Source of the DNA: Roseateles aquatilis
GTDB taxonomy: Bacteria; Pseudomonadota; Gammaproteobacteria; Burkholderiales; Burkholderiaceae_C
NCBI RefSeq assembly: GCF_002205645.1
Contig: NZ_NIOF01000013.1
Coordinates: forward strand, 1 to 64,000
Length of the DNA: 64,000 nucleotides
Direction: 5' to 3'
The number at the start of each line of letters is the position of its first letter. Position 1 is the stretch's first letter. This document shows positions 63,282-64,000 of this stretch, one piece after another. Below the pieces are notes generated by a model. The model worked only from the letters and a program-made list of their open reading frames with translations. It was not told the DNA's origin and searched no databases. Position numbers and translations under genes: made by a program.

Positions 63282-64000
63282 ATGAGCGACCCTCTCACCA
63301 CACCACCGCTTTCGATCGAGACCCTGCAGGTCTTCGTCCGCGTGGCCGAACTGGCCAGCTTCACCCAGGCCGCGCAGAGCCTGGGGCTGCCCAAGGCGAG
63401 CGCGTCCACGGCCGTCCAGCGGCTGGAGGCGAGCCTGGGCACGCGGCTGTTCCACCGCACGACGCGCCGCGTGCAGCTGACCCAGGACGGGCAGGCCTGC
63501 TACGAGCGCTGCAAGGATCTGCTCGCCGATCTCGACGACATGCAGACGATGTTCCAGCCCGCCGCCAGCGGCTTGCGCGGGCGGCTGCGCGTGGACATGC
63601 CGATGCGCGTCGCCCATGACGTCGTGATCCAGCGGTTGCCGGAGTTCCTGGCCGCGCACCCCGGGCTGGAGGTCGAGTTGAGCAGCACCGATCGCCGCGT
63701 CGACGTCGTGCGCGAGGGCTTCGACTGCGTGCTGCGGGTGGGGCCGCTGAGCGACTCCACCCTCGTGGCGCGGCCGCTGGGCGCGATGGAGATGGCCAAC
63801 CTCGCCAGCCCCGCCTACCTGGCCCGGCACGGGACGCCGATGTCGCTGGAAGACCTGGCGGACCATCGGCTGGTCCAGTACGTGACGACGCTGGGCCAGC
63901 GCTGCCCCGGCTTCGAATGGGTGGACGACCACGGCGCGGCGCACTTCGTGCCCATGGGGGGCTCGCTGACGGTGAGCGATTCCGGCGCGTACACGGCGGC
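63282..64000 (+). CDS. LysR family regulator, cut by the window end (partial)
   Basis: The first 239 codons are present with no stop before the window edge. An in-frame ATG at 63267 would add five residues. The N-terminal winged helix reads ETLQVFVRVAELASFTQAAQ then SLGLPKASASTAVQRLEASLGTRLFHRTTRRVQLT. The effector domain opens with GLRGRLRVDMPMRVAHDVVI, and GFDCVLRVGPLSDSTLVARPLG is a hallmark of the CrgA/DsdC-like LysR group. Divergent from the SDR gene, so it is likely the regulator of that gene. Confidence 0.9.
   Translation, partial: MSDPLTTPPLSIETLQVFVRVAELASFTQAAQSLGLPKASASTAVQRLEASLGTRLFHRTTRRVQLTQDGQACYERCKDLLADLDDMQTMFQPAASGLRGRLRVDMPMRVAHDVVIQRLPEFLAAHPGLEVELSSTDRRVDVVREGFDCVLRVGPLSDSTLVARPLGAMEMANLASPAYLARHGTPMSLEDLADHRLVQYVTTLGQRCPGFEWVDDHGAAHFVPMGGSLTVSDSGAYTA

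Overview
The window looks like ordinary chromosome of a very GC-rich betaproteobacterium of the order Burkholderiales. A Roseateles/Mitsuaria/Rubrivivax-type relative is my best guess. That rests on the strong G/C third-position bias, on Burkholderiales-style gene groupings (rsmB - DUF4390 - NtrY-like kinase - NtrX-like regulator; birA next to a SPOR-like gene; tkt close to gap; antiporter - ybdK), and on protein families I recognise by eye. No search was run. I see no rRNA, CRISPR array, insertion sequence, integrase or phage gene. There is one tRNA gene, tRNA-Phe(GAA).

Layout. 1-2.8 kb: a divergent partial gene at the left edge, then two exported proteins in tandem (a Sel1-like repeat protein and a glutamine-rich protein whose C-terminal domain resembles a toxin fold). 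2.9-8.1 kb, minus strand: rsmB, DUF4390, sensor kinase, response regulator and tRNA-Phe. 8.3-13.5 kb: folE, then lemA-queC, a DUF4139 protein and proA. 13.6-16.5 kb: a BlaI-type repressor and M56 (BlaR1-like) peptidase module with a palindrome upstream and an unusual repeat domain on the peptidase. 16.6-24.2 kb: LysE exporter, M16 peptidase, GNAT, AEC transporter and an orphan sensor kinase. 24.3-27.0 kb: a GST-PPOX pair divergent from a LysR regulator. 27.0-32.8 kb: an unknown gene overlapping that LysR gene tail to tail, topB, a SET-domain protein, birA and a SPOR-like protein.

33-41 kb, minus strand: a cell-surface-anchored S8 protease, gap, two paralogous exported proteins of unknown function and tkt. 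The paralogs sit between two central-carbon genes that are often close neighbours. 41-46 kb: a MurU-like nucleotidyltransferase, a VOC protein, an isolated AAA-type ATPase bracketed by two similar hairpins, YbdK ligase and a CPA2 antiporter. 46-55.7 kb: a very large beta-propeller/diguanylate cyclase, aldo/keto reductase, PhoD phosphatase, UbiH-type hydroxylase and an MFS exporter. 55.7-64 kb: a Fic-fold protein with a non-canonical active-site motif, a complete branched-chain amino-acid-type ABC transporter whose LivM and LivG are one polypeptide, a small unknown protein, an SDR and a divergent LysR gene cut off by the window end.

The most interesting items are the two-gene exported module at the left edge, the M56-repeat fusion, the paralog pair in the tkt-gap interval, the hairpin-flanked ATPase and the Fic protein lacking the catalytic histidine. 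Many gene ends carry perfect inverted repeats, several between convergent genes, that probably act as terminators although most lack a T-tract. Gene starts were moved inward from the longest ORF where a ribosome-binding site, signal peptide or family N-terminus argued for it.
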